Source: Martelella mediterranea
Lineage (GTDB): Bacteria; Pseudomonadota; Alphaproteobacteria; Rhizobiales; Rhizobiaceae
Direction: 5' to 3'
DNA: 64,000 nucleotides
Assembly (NCBI GenBank): GCA_003001975.1
Contig: PVUG01000001.1
Location: forward strand, 186,001-250,000
Position 1 is the stretch's first letter. Each line of letters starts with the position of its first letter. The notes below the pieces were generated by a model that ran no database searches, was not told the DNA's origin, and saw nothing but the letters and a program-made list of their open reading frames with translations. The position numbers and the translations under genes were made by a program. Positions 29,707 to 38,932 of this stretch are shown piece after piece.

Positions 29707-29736
29707 TTGCCTGCAACGCAAAGCCGCGGCTATAGA
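29707..29736 (+). promoter_or_regulatory. Candidate sigma70 promoter of the ftsH-type gene
   Basis: TTGCCT (29707-29712) and TATAGA (29731-29736) are 18 bp apart, about 40 bp before the ATG at 29774. The match is by eye only. Confidence 0.45.
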
Positions 29737-29773
29737 CTAGGCCGCAAGGACGTGCCGCAGGGGAGTTTGACCG

Positions 29774-31603
29774 ATGGAACGCAAGAATACATTCAATATT
29801 GGCTATTTTCTGTTGGCCTTTCTGGTCATCATCGGCTTCCAGATGTGGTTTACGTCGCGCGACGTCGCCCAGATCAGTTATTCCGAAATGATCAATTATA
29901 TCGAGAAGGGCGAGGTTCAGTCCGTCGCGATCGCCGACAACACCATCCAGGGCCAGTTCAAGAGCGCCATCGACGGCAAGGAATATTTCGTGACCTACCG
30001 CGTTCCCCAGGAACTCGCGGTCGATTTCGACAAGTACAAGGTAGACGTGACCGGCGTTCCCGATCACAGCATGCTGACGAAGATCCTGTCCTGGGTGCTG
30101 CCGATCGTCATCTTCTTCGCGATCTGGGCATGGTTCTTCCGCAAATTCGCGGAAAAGCAGGGCATGGGCCTTGGCGGCATGATGAATGTCGGCAAGTCCA
30201 AGGCGAAAATCTATGTCGAGCGCAGAACCGGTGTTACCTTCGACGATGTCGCCGGCGCCGACGAGGCCAAGACGGAGCTGAAAGAGGTCGTCTCGTTTCT
30301 GACCGAGCGCGACAAATTCGGCCGGCTTGGCGCGCGCATCCCCAAGGGTCTGCTGCTCGTCGGCCCGCCCGGCACCGGCAAGACGCTGATTGCCAAGGCG
30401 GTGGCCGGCGAGGCTGACGTGACGTTCTTCTCGATTTCCGGTTCGGAATTTGTCGAAATGTTCGTCGGCGTCGGCGCGGCGCGCGTGCGCGACCTGTTCA
30501 AGCAGGCCCGCGAGATGGCCCCCTGCATCATCTTCATCGATGAACTCGATGCGCTTGGGCGCGCGCGCAATTCCTTCGGCGGCGGTGGAAATGACGAGAA
30601 GGAACAGACGCTGAACCAGCTTCTGGTGGAACTGGATGGTTTCGATCCCTCCGCCGGCATCGTCATTCTGGCCGCCACCAACCGCCCGGAAGTGCTCGAC
30701 CCGGCACTCACCCGCGCAGGCCGTTTCGACCGTCAGGTGGTGATGGACCGACCGGACCGGGAAGGCCGCGCGGCCATTCTCGCCGTTCACATGAAGAAGG
30801 TGAAGCTGGCCAAAGAGGTCAGCGCCGATGAAGTCGCGGCTCTGACACCCGGCTTTTCCGGCGCCGATCTGGCCAATCTGGTCAACGAGGCCGCGATCTT
30901 CGCCACACGACGCGACGGCGAATATGTGACCATGGACGATTTCACCCTGGCCGTGGAACGCATTGTCGCCGGCTCCGAACGCCGGGGCCGGTTGCTGAAC
31001 CCCGATGAGCGCGAACGCGTCGCCTTTCACGAAATGGGCCATGCGCTGGCCGCCGCCGCCCTGCCCAAGACCGATCCGGTGCACAAGATCTCGATCATTC
31101 CCCGCTCGATCGGCGCGCTCGGCTACACCATGCAACGGCCGACCGAGGACCGGTTCCTGATCACCGCAGGCGAACTGCGCGACCGCATGGTGGTACTGCT
31201 GGCCGGCCGCGCGGCCGAAGACCTCGTCTATGGCGAAATCTCCACCGGCGCCTCCGATGACCTCGCCCGCGTCACCGACATTGCCAAGCAATATGTGATG
31301 AGCTTCGGCATGGACCCCGATATCGGCCAGACGGCACTGGAGCAGCAGCGCGCGCAATATCTGGAAAGCGGCCCCGCCATGGGCAAGCCGAAGGACTATT
31401 CCGACGTCACGGCCCGCGAGGTCGACCTTGCGATCCGCAAACTGATCGACGAGGCCTATGAACGCGCCAAGGCGGTTCTCAGCCAACGCCGCAAGGACCT
31501 CGACGACGGCGCCCGCATGCTGCTCGAAAAGGAGACCATCACCCCCGATGATTTCCCGCCATTGGTCCAGCAGCCGCTGGCGCAGGCGCGCTTCTTCTCC
31601 TGA
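29774..31603 (+). CDS. ftsH: ATP-dependent zinc metalloprotease, FtsH family
   Basis: A 609-residue inner membrane AAA+ protease. Two membrane segments (about 10-27 and 105-125) flank a short periplasmic domain. The AAA module has Walker [10 protein letters not shown], Walker [13 protein letters not shown] and the second region of homology [10 protein letters not shown]. The protease domain has the zinc site HEMGH in place of the usual HEAGH; the two His and the Glu are kept. The third ligand region [13 protein letters not shown] is present. It is a little shorter than the main rhizobial FtsH and lacks the usual tilS neighbour, so it is likely a second paralogue (inference). No acidic C-terminal tail is seen. 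Confidence 0.92.
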   Translation: MERKNTFNIGYFLLAFLVIIGFQMWFTSRDVAQISYSEMINYIEKGEVQSVAIADNTIQGQFKSAIDGKEYFVTYRVPQELAVDFDKYKVDVTGVPDHSMLTKILSWVLPIVIFFAIWAWFFRKFAEKQGMGLGGMMNVGKSKAKIYVERRTGVTFDDVAGADEAKTELKEVVSFLTERDKFGRLGARIPKGLLLVGPPGTGKTLIAKAVAGEADVTFFSISGSEFVEMFVGVGAARVRDLFKQAREMAPCIIFIDELDALGRARNSFGGGGNDEKEQTLNQLLVELDGFDPSAGIVILAATNRPEVLDPALTRAGRFDRQVVMDRPDREGRAAILAVHMKKVKLAKEVSADEVAALTPGFSGADLANLVNEAAIFATRRDGEYVTMDDFTLAVERIVAGSERRGRLLNPDERERVAFHEMGHALAAAALPKTDPVHKISIIPRSIGALGYTMQRPTEDRFLITAGELRDRMVVLLAGRAAEDLVYGEISTGASDDLARVTDIAKQYVMSFGMDPDIGQTALEQQRAQYLESGPAMGKPKDYSDVTAREVDLAIRKLIDEAYERAKAVLSQRRKDLDDGARMLLEKETITPDDFPPLVQQPLAQARFFS

Positions 31604-31629
31604 GCGTCTGATTTCAAACCGACAGACCT

Positions 31630-31666
31630 GAAACGGGCGGCACCTTTCATGCCGACCGTCAGTTTA
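31630..31666 (+). terminator. Terminator copy 1 after the ftsH-type gene
   Basis: Hairpin ACGGGCGGCA / TGCCGaCCGT (31633-31658) with one mismatch, then CAGTTT. It is nearly the same as the hairpin at 31875-31900, from which it is separated by a palindromic repeat. Confidence 0.6.
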
Positions 31667-31692
31667 CCGACAAACCTATCCTTTTTACGGAC

Positions 31693-31840
31693 GTCATCCT
31701 CGGGCTTGACCCGAGGATCTAATCACCGCTCAGCACGAGCGGCGTTGGTGGTCCATAATAGATTGTTTTAAATTTATTTTTTCCGATACGCTTGTCGCGT
31801 TCATGCGTGCTTAGACCCTCAGGTCAAGCCCGAGGGTGAC
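31693..31840 (+). repeat. Dispersed palindromic repeat, copy A
   Basis: The left hairpin arm starts GTCATCCTCGGGCTTGACCC (31693) and the right arm ends CAAGCCCGAGGGTGAC (31840). They are inverted copies of each other, and each is itself a hairpin around TTGA/TCAA. A 92 bp AT-rich centre separates them. A 32-35 nt tail containing CTTTGTAGGCAGTATG leads into the second terminator copy. Core length is 148 bp versus 113 bp in copies B and C; the left flank is shorter. The stretch 31604-32082 has no gene: it holds this element, the two terminators and the AT-rich upstream region of the next gene. Confidence 0.85.
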
Positions 31841-31871
31841 GAAGGAGAACGGGGCGAGCTTTGTAGGCAGT

Positions 31872-31910
31872 ATGACGGGCGGCAACCCTCATGCCGCCCG
31901 TTTGCATTTT
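31872..31910 (+). terminator. Terminator copy 2 downstream of repeat A
   Basis: Hairpin ACGGGCGGCA / TGCCGCCCGT (31875-31900) followed by TTTGCATTTT. It repeats the hairpin at 31633-31658 with a perfect stem, 242 bp downstream. Confidence 0.75.
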
Positions 31911-31917
31911 CGCGTCC

Positions 31918-32060
31918 AAACAGATGTAAAACACGTAGTATATTTTTATATACTTCTATTTATACGTAAGTTAAATCCCATAGTTACATTTATTTTATAA
32001 ATATAAATCAAATTATACAAGTTATATTGCAATTTAAAATTATTTGCCTCTCTATTCCTA
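31918..32060. promoter_or_regulatory. AT-rich upstream region of the autotransporter gene
   Basis: About 140 bp dominated by A and T (for example TATATTTTTATATACTTC and ATTTATTTTATAAATATA), in sharp contrast to the GC-rich surroundings. Several TA-rich candidate -10 boxes are present and none can be singled out. Such islands are typical targets of MucR/Ros-type silencers in rhizobia; that link is inference. Confidence 0.5.
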
Positions 32061-32082
32061 GTTACGGATAAAGGGGCAAACA

Positions 32083-33465
32083 ATGCGAAAGGTATCGGGG
32101 CACGGAAAAACGGATGAAGATATGCTGCGGTTGCGCCGCTCCGGCTGCCTGCGGCCAATCGTACTGACCGGCGCTCTCGCCATGGCCGGCGCCGTTTTCC
32201 CCGGCTTAGCACAGGCAAATGACGACTGTCCGAATGCCGGTTCCGGCAGCAATATCTGCGTAGTTGCTGACGATCCGGCACCGGCCTCTGCCACCGCCAT
32301 CAAGGGCGCCCGCGCGCCACAGATCACATCCGGCGGATTCTTGACGGGCGCCTACCAGATCAATCGGGTTTTCAAGAGACGTCCGCCCGGCACGGGGCCG
32401 TTCAGCGACATCAACAATCCGGATATCATGCCCCCCGGCTCACAGCTCGCCCCCTTGTCCAGAAGGTCGACGACACTGGACGCGGCGCGGCTCACCCCGG
32501 TGGCCGAACGATCACCGGTCTTGCCACATTTCCAGGCCTACCCCTCCATGCTGATGGCCATGACCCGCCTGCCCTCGTTCAAGGTGCGCACCGGCGGTCG
32601 CTATGACGACACCGGCGCGCTTGCCTCCGGCCCGGCGCTTGATGCCGTCTGGGGCCGGTTCGCCGGCGAACGCTACATATTCGAACCACGCCCCGGCAAT
32701 CCGGATGTCAGCTACAAGATGTCCAGTTTCATCATGCAGGGCGGGATCGACGGCCTGTTTCTCGATCATGAATCGGGTGTGCTGATTGCCGGCGTCAGTG
32801 CGCATTATCAGTCCGGAGAGAGCAAAATAAGCTCGCGCCTCGGCCTGACGACGATGCAGTCCGATGCCTACGGGATCGGCGCCACGGTTCTGTGGCTGGG
32901 ATCGAACGGGTTTTATGCAGATACGCATCTCTCCCACACCCGCTATTCCACCACGCTGCAATCATCTGGCCCGCTCAAGGCGCATCATCAAAATCACGCT
33001 ATGGGCTATGCGCTTTCGCTGGAAATCGGGCAGGCCATCGGCATAACCGATGAATGGTCGCTGGTTCCCCAGGCGCAGCTGCTGTTTTCCGCCCTTGATA
33101 TCGAACGTTTCTCCGGTCCGCTTGCTAGAGCCGACGGGCTGTCGGGTGGCAAAAGCCTTTCCGGGCGGGCCGGACTGACGATCGAAAAGCAAAGCAGCTG
33201 GAAAAACGCAGATGGCGAGACCCGCTCCGCCAGCCTCTACGGAATGATCAACCTGCGGAACGAGTTTCTCGAAAGCTCCGGCAACCTTCATGATTTCTCC
33301 TCCGAACCGAGCGATATCACCGGCGAGCTCGGCATTGGCGGTTCGTTCAAGTGGCAGGTCGGCAAACGTCAGGTCTCGGCCTTCGGTGAAGTCACCACCT
33401 TCTCCGGCTTCAATACCGGGTCCCACGGCTATGGCGGCAATGTCGGGCTGAGGCTCAGATTCTAG
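32083..33465 (+). CDS. Autotransporter-domain outer membrane protein
   Basis: A 460-residue predicted surface protein. A signal-like stretch (IVLTGALAMAGAVFPGLAQA) ends near residue 45. A short Pro-rich region (about 60-150) takes the place of a large passenger domain. The remaining ~280 residues (from about DAVWGRFAGERYIFEP) resemble an autotransporter beta-barrel: alternating amphipathic strands, conserved WGR near its start, and a terminal aromatic residue (LRLRF), the usual signal for BAM recognition. AAAGGGGC lies 5-6 bases before the ATG; an internal ATG at 32122 would give a shorter signal peptide. The function of the small passenger is unknown. Confidence 0.78.
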   Translation: MRKVSGHGKTDEDMLRLRRSGCLRPIVLTGALAMAGAVFPGLAQANDDCPNAGSGSNICVVADDPAPASATAIKGARAPQITSGGFLTGAYQINRVFKRRPPGTGPFSDINNPDIMPPGSQLAPLSRRSTTLDAARLTPVAERSPVLPHFQAYPSMLMAMTRLPSFKVRTGGRYDDTGALASGPALDAVWGRFAGERYIFEPRPGNPDVSYKMSSFIMQGGIDGLFLDHESGVLIAGVSAHYQSGESKISSRLGLTTMQSDAYGIGATVLWLGSNGFYADTHLSHTRYSTTLQSSGPLKAHHQNHAMGYALSLEIGQAIGITDEWSLVPQAQLLFSALDIERFSGPLARADGLSGGKSLSGRAGLTIEKQSSWKNADGETRSASLYGMINLRNEFLESSGNLHDFSSEPSDITGELGIGGSFKWQVGKRQVSAFGEVTTFSGFNTGSHGYGGNVGLRLRF

Positions 33466-33666
33466 CACGCAACAGCGGGAGTAAACGCTTCCTGTTCCGG
33501 GTTGCCGCGCCATTGCCGGTTCAATCGGTTTAGTCCCGATCTTGTTCACCAGTGGTCGCAAATCCCCGATTTTATTCGTTTTCAGGCTTTACAGGCCGCC
33601 CTCTCCTGTCGCATCCATGTCGCATATTCAGTTGATACTCCCACCCGATTTGATGGAAGGATTGAT

Positions 33667-34881
33667 ATGTCGAGCCAGAAGGTTGCAATGCTCACCGCCG
33701 GGGGGCTTGCTCCCTGTCTTTCCTCCGCCGTGGGCGGACTGATAGAGCGTTACTCCGATATCGCGCCCGAAGCCGAAATCATCGCCTATCGTTCGGGCTA
33801 TACCGGGCTTTTGACCGGCGACAGCATGCCGATCACCCCGGCAATCCGCGAGAAAGCGCATCTGCTGCACCGCTTTGGCGGCTCGCCCATCGGCAACAGC
33901 CGGGTGAAGCTGACAAACCAGAATGATTGCGAAAAACGCGGTCTGGTCGGCGCAGGCGAAGACCCGCTCAAGGTCGCGGCCGAACGGTTGACCGAAGACG
34001 GCGTCACCATTCTCCACACCATTGGCGGCGACGACACCAACACCACCGCAGCCGATCTGGCGGCCTATCTCAAGAGCAATGGCTACGACCTCACCGTGGT
34101 CGGGCTGCCCAAGACCGTCGACAACGACGTCAAGCCGATCCGCCAGACCCTTGGCGCGCTGACGGCAGCCGAATATGGCGCCGCCTTTTTCGACAATATC
34201 TCGAACGAGCAGAGCGCTTCCCCGCGCACGCTGATCGTCCACGAGGTGATGGGCCGCAATTGCGGATGGCTGACGGCTGCAACCGCGCGTGCCTATCTGG
34301 AGCGGTTGAAAACCGTCGAATATGTCGACGGCATGCTGATGAACCCGGCCATGAAGATGATCGACGGCGTTTACCTGCCCGAGGCCGCTTTCGACCTTGA
34401 GGCGGAAACCGAGCGGCTGAAAGCGGTCATGAGCCGCAACGGCACCGTCTCGCTTTTCGTCTCCGAAGGCGCATGCCTCGATGCCATCATCGCCGAACGT
34501 GAAGCGGCAGGCGCCGATGTTGCCCGCGATGCCTTCGGCCATGTGAAGCTCGACACCATCAATGTCGGCAACTGGTTTGCCAAGCAGTTCGCCGACCTGC
34601 TGGGCGCAGAGCGCGCCCTGGTGCAGAAATCCGGCTATTACGCGCGCTCGGCGCCGGCCAATGGCGACGATCTCAGGCTCATCCATTCGATGGTGGACCT
34701 TGCCGTTGAAAGCGCGCTTGACGGCGTTTCCGGCGTCACGGGTCATGATGTCGAGCGCAACGGTCAGCTGCGTACGATCGAGTTCGACCGGATCGAGGGC
34801 GGCGGTCATTTCGACCTCTCTACCCCCTGGTTTGCGGGCGTCATGGAAGAAATCGGCCAGGATTTCGCCCCCGCCGATTGA
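33667..34881 (+). CDS. pfp: Pyrophosphate-dependent 6-phosphofructokinase
   Basis: A 404-residue PfkA-superfamily enzyme that interconverts fructose 6-phosphate and fructose 1,6-bisphosphate with PPi. The phosphate donor motif reads IGGDDTNTTAA; the GGDD aspartate marks PPi use rather than ATP use, where a Gly is found. The PKTVDNDV catalytic loop (Asp base) and the MGRNCGWLTA segment are present. The ATG at 33667 has GGAAGGA 6 bases upstream; the open frame reaches back to 33502 without conserved residues. Its stop overlaps the next open frame but the next gene's likely start is 34932. Confidence 0.94.
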   Translation: MSSQKVAMLTAGGLAPCLSSAVGGLIERYSDIAPEAEIIAYRSGYTGLLTGDSMPITPAIREKAHLLHRFGGSPIGNSRVKLTNQNDCEKRGLVGAGEDPLKVAAERLTEDGVTILHTIGGDDTNTTAADLAAYLKSNGYDLTVVGLPKTVDNDVKPIRQTLGALTAAEYGAAFFDNISNEQSASPRTLIVHEVMGRNCGWLTAATARAYLERLKTVEYVDGMLMNPAMKMIDGVYLPEAAFDLEAETERLKAVMSRNGTVSLFVSEGACLDAIIAEREAAGADVARDAFGHVKLDTINVGNWFAKQFADLLGAERALVQKSGYYARSAPANGDDLRLIHSMVDLAVESALDGVSGVTGHDVERNGQLRTIEFDRIEGGGHFDLSTPWFAGVMEEIGQDFAPAD

Positions 34882-34931
34882 CCTTTTCATGCCGCAGGGC
34901 TTTTATGGGTGCTGCGGATGGAGGATCCCGA

Positions 34932-35567
34932 GTGACTGTAGAAAACGCGGCTCTCTATGCCGTGCTGGCTTTCGCGACCTTTCTCGTTCCTTCAGGCCGA
35001 ATGCTTGAATTTGCGAAGTGGCAGTGTCAGCGCGGCCTGAAAGCAAGCCTGTCGATGGGAACGGGCATCATCGCCGTCAGGGCCGTATTCTTTGCGGCCG
35101 GACTTGGCGCGGCGATTGCCCTTGTCCACACGATGCCGGACGGCCGCGCGCTTGCTGCGGTCGCGGCCTGCATCTTTCTGGCGCTCTTTGCGGTACGGCG
35201 GGTCTTGGCGCTGAGGCAGCCCTCACCGCTTGCCGGCAACGACAACCTCCCCGCAAAGACCGTTTTTTCCCGCCTCTGGTTTGGTATCCGTTTCGATACC
35301 CGTCCCGTAACCGATATTCTGCTGGCTGCCGCAACGGCGATCTTCTTTGTGCCGGCGCAATTGCCCGGCCGCGAAACACTCGCGATGTTTGCATTTGCCC
35401 ATATTGGCGCAAGCCTGTTGGCGCTGGTGGTCTACGCAATGTTTGCGCGCGTGCTGCTTGCCCGCGTCAACCGGCGGCTTGATCGTTCGCGGCAGCAGCG
35501 GATCGCCAAACTGCTGCGCTCCGGCCTGCCGCGTGTTTCCGCCCGTTTTCGCCAGAACGCCGCGTAA
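34932..35567 (+). CDS. Multi-spanning membrane protein of unknown function
   Basis: A 211-residue protein with about five hydrophobic segments (around 5-20, 38-62, 66-82, 115-135 and 142-165) and a very basic C-terminal tail rich in Arg. The N-terminal layout is faintly like LysE/RhtB exporters (FLVPSGRMLEFAKWQCQRG), but the match is too weak to name. The start is GTG at 34932 with GGAGGA 6 bases upstream. It lies between pfp and btaA on the same strand. Confidence 0.65.
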   Translation: MTVENAALYAVLAFATFLVPSGRMLEFAKWQCQRGLKASLSMGTGIIAVRAVFFAAGLGAAIALVHTMPDGRALAAVAACIFLALFAVRRVLALRQPSPLAGNDNLPAKTVFSRLWFGIRFDTRPVTDILLAAATAIFFVPAQLPGRETLAMFAFAHIGASLLALVVYAMFARVLLARVNRRLDRSRQQRIAKLLRSGLPRVSARFRQNAA

Positions 35568-35689
35568 ACACCACCGCCGGCCTGTGGATTGCGGCCCGCC
35601 GTCATCAAAACTTAGCAGAACATCTCTACCCGTCAGACTGAAGGGGACCGGCGCCTTTGCCGGAAACACCGGCAATGACGGAGCCGCAG

Positions 35690-36934
35690 ATGAGCGCAGT
35701 CGAGGAAAATCTTCCCAACACGCCGGCCACAGGCCGTCTCAATGCAGCCTTGCTGCAGCACAAGGCGCTTTCGAAGGAAGGGCTTTCGGAACGGTTGTTC
35801 GGCCTGCTGTTTTCCGGTCTGGTCTATCCGCAGATCTGGGAGGACCCGGATGTCGACATCGCGGCAATGGCGCTTGGCCCGCAACACCGGGTCGTGACAA
35901 TCGGTTCCGGCGGCTGCAACGTGCTCGCCTACCTCACCCGTGCGCCCGAACATATCGATGTCGTTGACCTCAACACTCATCACATTGCGCTCAACCGGCT
36001 GAAACTCAACGCCTTTGCCCACCTGCCCGACCACGCCGCCGTGCTGCGCCTCTTCGGCAACGGGGTCAAAGGCAGCATACGCGACTATGACACCCATATT
36101 GCGCCGCATCTCGACCCGGCAACGCGCCGATACTGGGAAAGCCGCGACAGTCTCGGCCGCAGACGCATCACGGTGTTCGAGCGCAATATCTACCGCACCG
36201 GCCTGCTCGGTCATTTCATCAGCGCAGGCCATATGGTCGCCCGGCTGCACGGGGTGAAGATTTCCGAACTGACCGAGGCGCAATCGCTGCGCGAGCAGAG
36301 ACGGTTCTTTCAGGAAAAGATCGCGCCGCTGTTCGACAAGCCGCTGATCCGCTGGACCACGTCGCGCAAATCCTCGCTGTTCGGACTTGGCATCCCGCCC
36401 CGCCAGTATGAGGAACTGGCCAGCGCCAGCACCGACGGAACGCTCGCTTCCGTTCTGTGCCACCGGCTGGAAAAGCTCGCCTGCCATTTCTCCCTGAAGG
36501 ACAATTATTTCGCGTGGCAGGCCTTTGCCCGCAGCTATCCGAGCGATGGCGCGGGACCTTTGCCGACCTATCTGCAGGCGCAGGCCTTCCCGCTGATCCG
36601 CGACAATGCAGGCCGTGCCACGGTCCATCACGCAAGCGTCACCGAACTGCTTTATGAAAAGCCTGCGGCAAGCGTCGACCGTTATGTGCTGCTTGACGCC
36701 CAGGACTGGATGAATGACGGCCAGCTGAACGATCTCTGGCGCCAGATCACCCGCACGGCCCGCCCGCAGGCACGCGTGATTTTCCGCACGGCCGCCGAGC
36801 CCTCCGTCATTGAAGGCCGCCTGACGCCCGAAACCGGATCCGCATGGCGCTATCTGGAGGCAACATCGCGCGAACTTGCGATCATGGATCGCTCGGCGAT
36901 TTACGGCGGCTTCCACATCTATGAGAAAGTCTGA
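35690..36934 (+). CDS. btaA: SAM:diacylglycerol 3-amino-3-carboxypropyltransferase
   Basis: About 414 residues of the BtaA family (DUF3419). BtaA moves the 3-amino-3-carboxypropyl group of SAM to diacylglycerol, the first step of the betaine lipid DGTS. Typical features are the early YPQIWEDPDVD motif, the SAM-binding TIGSGGCNVLAYL, VDLNTHHIALNRLKL, and the C-terminal RTAAEPSVI region. The start at 35690 (MSAVEEN) is chosen for its GGAG 6 bases upstream; ATG at 35675 is the alternative. One base separates its stop codon from btaB. Confidence 0.92.
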   Translation: MSAVEENLPNTPATGRLNAALLQHKALSKEGLSERLFGLLFSGLVYPQIWEDPDVDIAAMALGPQHRVVTIGSGGCNVLAYLTRAPEHIDVVDLNTHHIALNRLKLNAFAHLPDHAAVLRLFGNGVKGSIRDYDTHIAPHLDPATRRYWESRDSLGRRRITVFERNIYRTGLLGHFISAGHMVARLHGVKISELTEAQSLREQRRFFQEKIAPLFDKPLIRWTTSRKSSLFGLGIPPRQYEELASASTDGTLASVLCHRLEKLACHFSLKDNYFAWQAFARSYPSDGAGPLPTYLQAQAFPLIRDNAGRATVHHASVTELLYEKPAASVDRYVLLDAQDWMNDGQLNDLWRQITRTARPQARVIFRTAAEPSVIEGRLTPETGSAWRYLEATSRELAIMDRSAIYGGFHIYEKV

Positions 36935-36935
36935 G

Positions 36936-37628
36936 ATGGCCGATCAGCAGCAAACGGCCGGCAGCCAGGCTGCGGCCATGGATGCGATGTATCGCCATCA
37001 GCGGCACATCTACGACCTCACCCGGAAATACTATCTTTTCGGCCGGGACCGGATGATCAACGGCCTTGCCGTGCCGCCCGGCAGTTCGGTGCTTGAAATT
37101 GCCTGCGGCACCGGGCGCAACCTGAAAAAGATTGCCGCCCGCTATCCCGATGCGCGGCTCTACGGCCTCGACATTTCCGAGGAGATGCTGATCTCGGCGC
37201 GCGCCGGTTTCGCGCACCGGCCCGACCCGCCGGTGTTTCTCGCCGCCGATGCCAGTCACTTCCGCGCGGGCTGTTTCGGTGTCGAGGGATTTGACCGGAT
37301 CGTGATCTCCTATGCGCTTTCGATGATCCCGCAATGGCGTCTGGCTGTTGCCGCGGCCCTTGATGCGCTGAATGACGGGGGATCGCTTCATGTTGTCGAT
37401 TTCGGCCAGCAGGAGGGATTGCCGCACTGGCTGAAATCCGGTCTGCACCGGTGGCTCGGGCGCTTTCACGTCACCCCGCGCGCCAGGCTTCACGCCGTGC
37501 TTCAGGCGGAAGCTGCAACCCGCACCGGCTGTAGCTTTCACTTTGAAACCATTGGCCGCGGCTATGCCTGGCATGGCCAGATCAGGCGTTTTCAACCGTC
37601 AGCAAGGCTTGCTTCAGTCCCGTCTTAA
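36936..37628 (+). CDS. btaB: Betaine lipid N-methyltransferase BtaB
   Basis: A 230-residue SAM-dependent methyltransferase that should trimethylate the BtaA product to DGTS, a phosphorus-free membrane lipid used under phosphate limitation. SAM motif I reads VLEIACGTGRNLKKIA, followed by LYGLDISEEML and ISYALSMIPQW. The ATG at 36936 starts 1 bp after the btaA stop, so the two are one translational unit. The general methyltransferase fold alone would be ambiguous; the partnership with btaA fixes the call. Confidence 0.92.
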   Translation: MADQQQTAGSQAAAMDAMYRHQRHIYDLTRKYYLFGRDRMINGLAVPPGSSVLEIACGTGRNLKKIAARYPDARLYGLDISEEMLISARAGFAHRPDPPVFLAADASHFRAGCFGVEGFDRIVISYALSMIPQWRLAVAAALDALNDGGSLHVVDFGQQEGLPHWLKSGLHRWLGRFHVTPRARLHAVLQAEAATRTGCSFHFETIGRGYAWHGQIRRFQPSARLASVPS

Positions 37629-37715
37629 TGAAAGTTTAGGCGGTTCGGTATAGGTTGCGGGGCAATTTTGCAGCCCGCTGCTTGTGGCTGGCTGACAGTT
37701 TTTAAGGAGACGCCC

Positions 37716-38912
37716 ATGATTTCAAGGACCATCCGCGCGGTTGTGGTGGCCGCCGGTCTCACATCACTCTTCGCCGGCTCCGCCGTTGCAGCACAGCAAT
37801 GCGGCGGCGATTTCTCGCGCTTCCTGTCGGGCGTGAAATCCGAGGCCGTGCAGCGCGGCCTTTCGGCAAGCGCCGCAGACGCCGTTCTCTCCGGTGCCTC
37901 CGTCAGCAACAAGGTGTTGCAGATGGACCGGGCGCAGGGCGTCTTCAAACAGACATTCCTGGAATTTTCGCAGCGCACCGGCAGCAGCTCCCGCCTCAAC
38001 ACCGGCAAGCGGAAAATTCAGCAATATTCCAGCACGTTCGACCGCGCGCGCCGCGAATTCGGCGTACCGGCCGGTGTGCTGACCGCGTTCTGGGCGATGG
38101 AGACCGATTTCGGCGCCGTTCAGGGCAATTTCAACACCCGCAACGCGCTGGTGACGCTTTCCTATGACTGCCGCCGCCCGCACATCTTCCGTCCGCAACT
38201 GCTGGCGCTGATCGAAATGACCCAGCACGGCGACTTCGACCCGGCAACGGAAACCGGCGCATGGGCCGGTGAACTCGGCCAGGTACAGATGCTGCCCGAA
38301 GATATCATCCGCTACGGCGTCGACGGCGACGGCGACGGCCATGTGCGCGTCAAGAAGAGCTCGCCCGACGCCCTTCTGACGGCGGCAAACTTCATCCGCA
38401 GCCTAGGCTGGCGCGCCGGCGAACCCTGGATTCAGGAAGTCCGCCTGCCGCAGGACCTGCCCTGGGACAAAACCGGGTTCGGCGGCGGCATGACAGCCGG
38501 CCAGTGGTTCAATCTCGGCGTTCAGCCGCGCGACGGCAATACCCGCTTCTCCAGACTGCCGGCATCGCTTCTCCTGCCGCAGGGCCGTTTCGGACCGGCT
38601 TTCCTCGCCTATCCGAATTTCAACGTTTATCTGGAGTGGAACCAGTCGTTCATCTACACGACATCGGTCGCCTATTTCGCAACGCGGTTTGAAGGCGCGC
38701 CGGCCTATGACAAGGGCAAGCCCGAACCGGGCCTCTCCGACAGCCAGATGAAGCAGCTTCAGACGATCCTGTCGCGCAAGGGCTTCGATGTCGGCAAGGT
38801 CGACGGCATTCTCGGCGCCGGCACCCGCGATGCGGTCCGTTCGGTCCAGATGCAGCTCGGCATTCCGGCCGATGGCTGGCCCACACCGCAATTGCTGCAG
38901 GCTTTGCGATAA
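37716..38912 (+). CDS. Lytic murein transglycosylase, MltB family
   Basis: A 398-residue periplasmic enzyme that cleaves peptidoglycan to 1,6-anhydro ends. Signal peptide at the N-terminus (cleavage near AGSAVAAQQ), then the SLT2/MltB catalytic domain with the catalytic Glu in WAMETDFGAVQGNF, and the GELGQVQMLPEDI and NFIRSLGWR motifs. The last ~65 residues form a peptidoglycan-binding domain 1 (LQTILSRKGFDVGKVDGILG). AAGGAG lies 8 bases before the ATG at 37716. Confidence 0.93.
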   Translation: MISRTIRAVVVAAGLTSLFAGSAVAAQQCGGDFSRFLSGVKSEAVQRGLSASAADAVLSGASVSNKVLQMDRAQGVFKQTFLEFSQRTGSSSRLNTGKRKIQQYSSTFDRARREFGVPAGVLTAFWAMETDFGAVQGNFNTRNALVTLSYDCRRPHIFRPQLLALIEMTQHGDFDPATETGAWAGELGQVQMLPEDIIRYGVDGDGDGHVRVKKSSPDALLTAANFIRSLGWRAGEPWIQEVRLPQDLPWDKTGFGGGMTAGQWFNLGVQPRDGNTRFSRLPASLLLPQGRFGPAFLAYPNFNVYLEWNQSFIYTTSVAYFATRFEGAPAYDKGKPEPGLSDSQMKQLQTILSRKGFDVGKVDGILGAGTRDAVRSVQMQLGIPADGWPTPQLLQALR

Positions 38913-38932
38913 AGCCGCAGAGCAATAACAAC

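Noticed and set aside
35568-35689. A possible Pho box upstream of btaA (CCGTCAT near 35600)
   Set aside because: Only the first half-site resembles CTGTCAT; the expected second half 11 bp later (CTTAGCA) matches poorly. Not enough to call.
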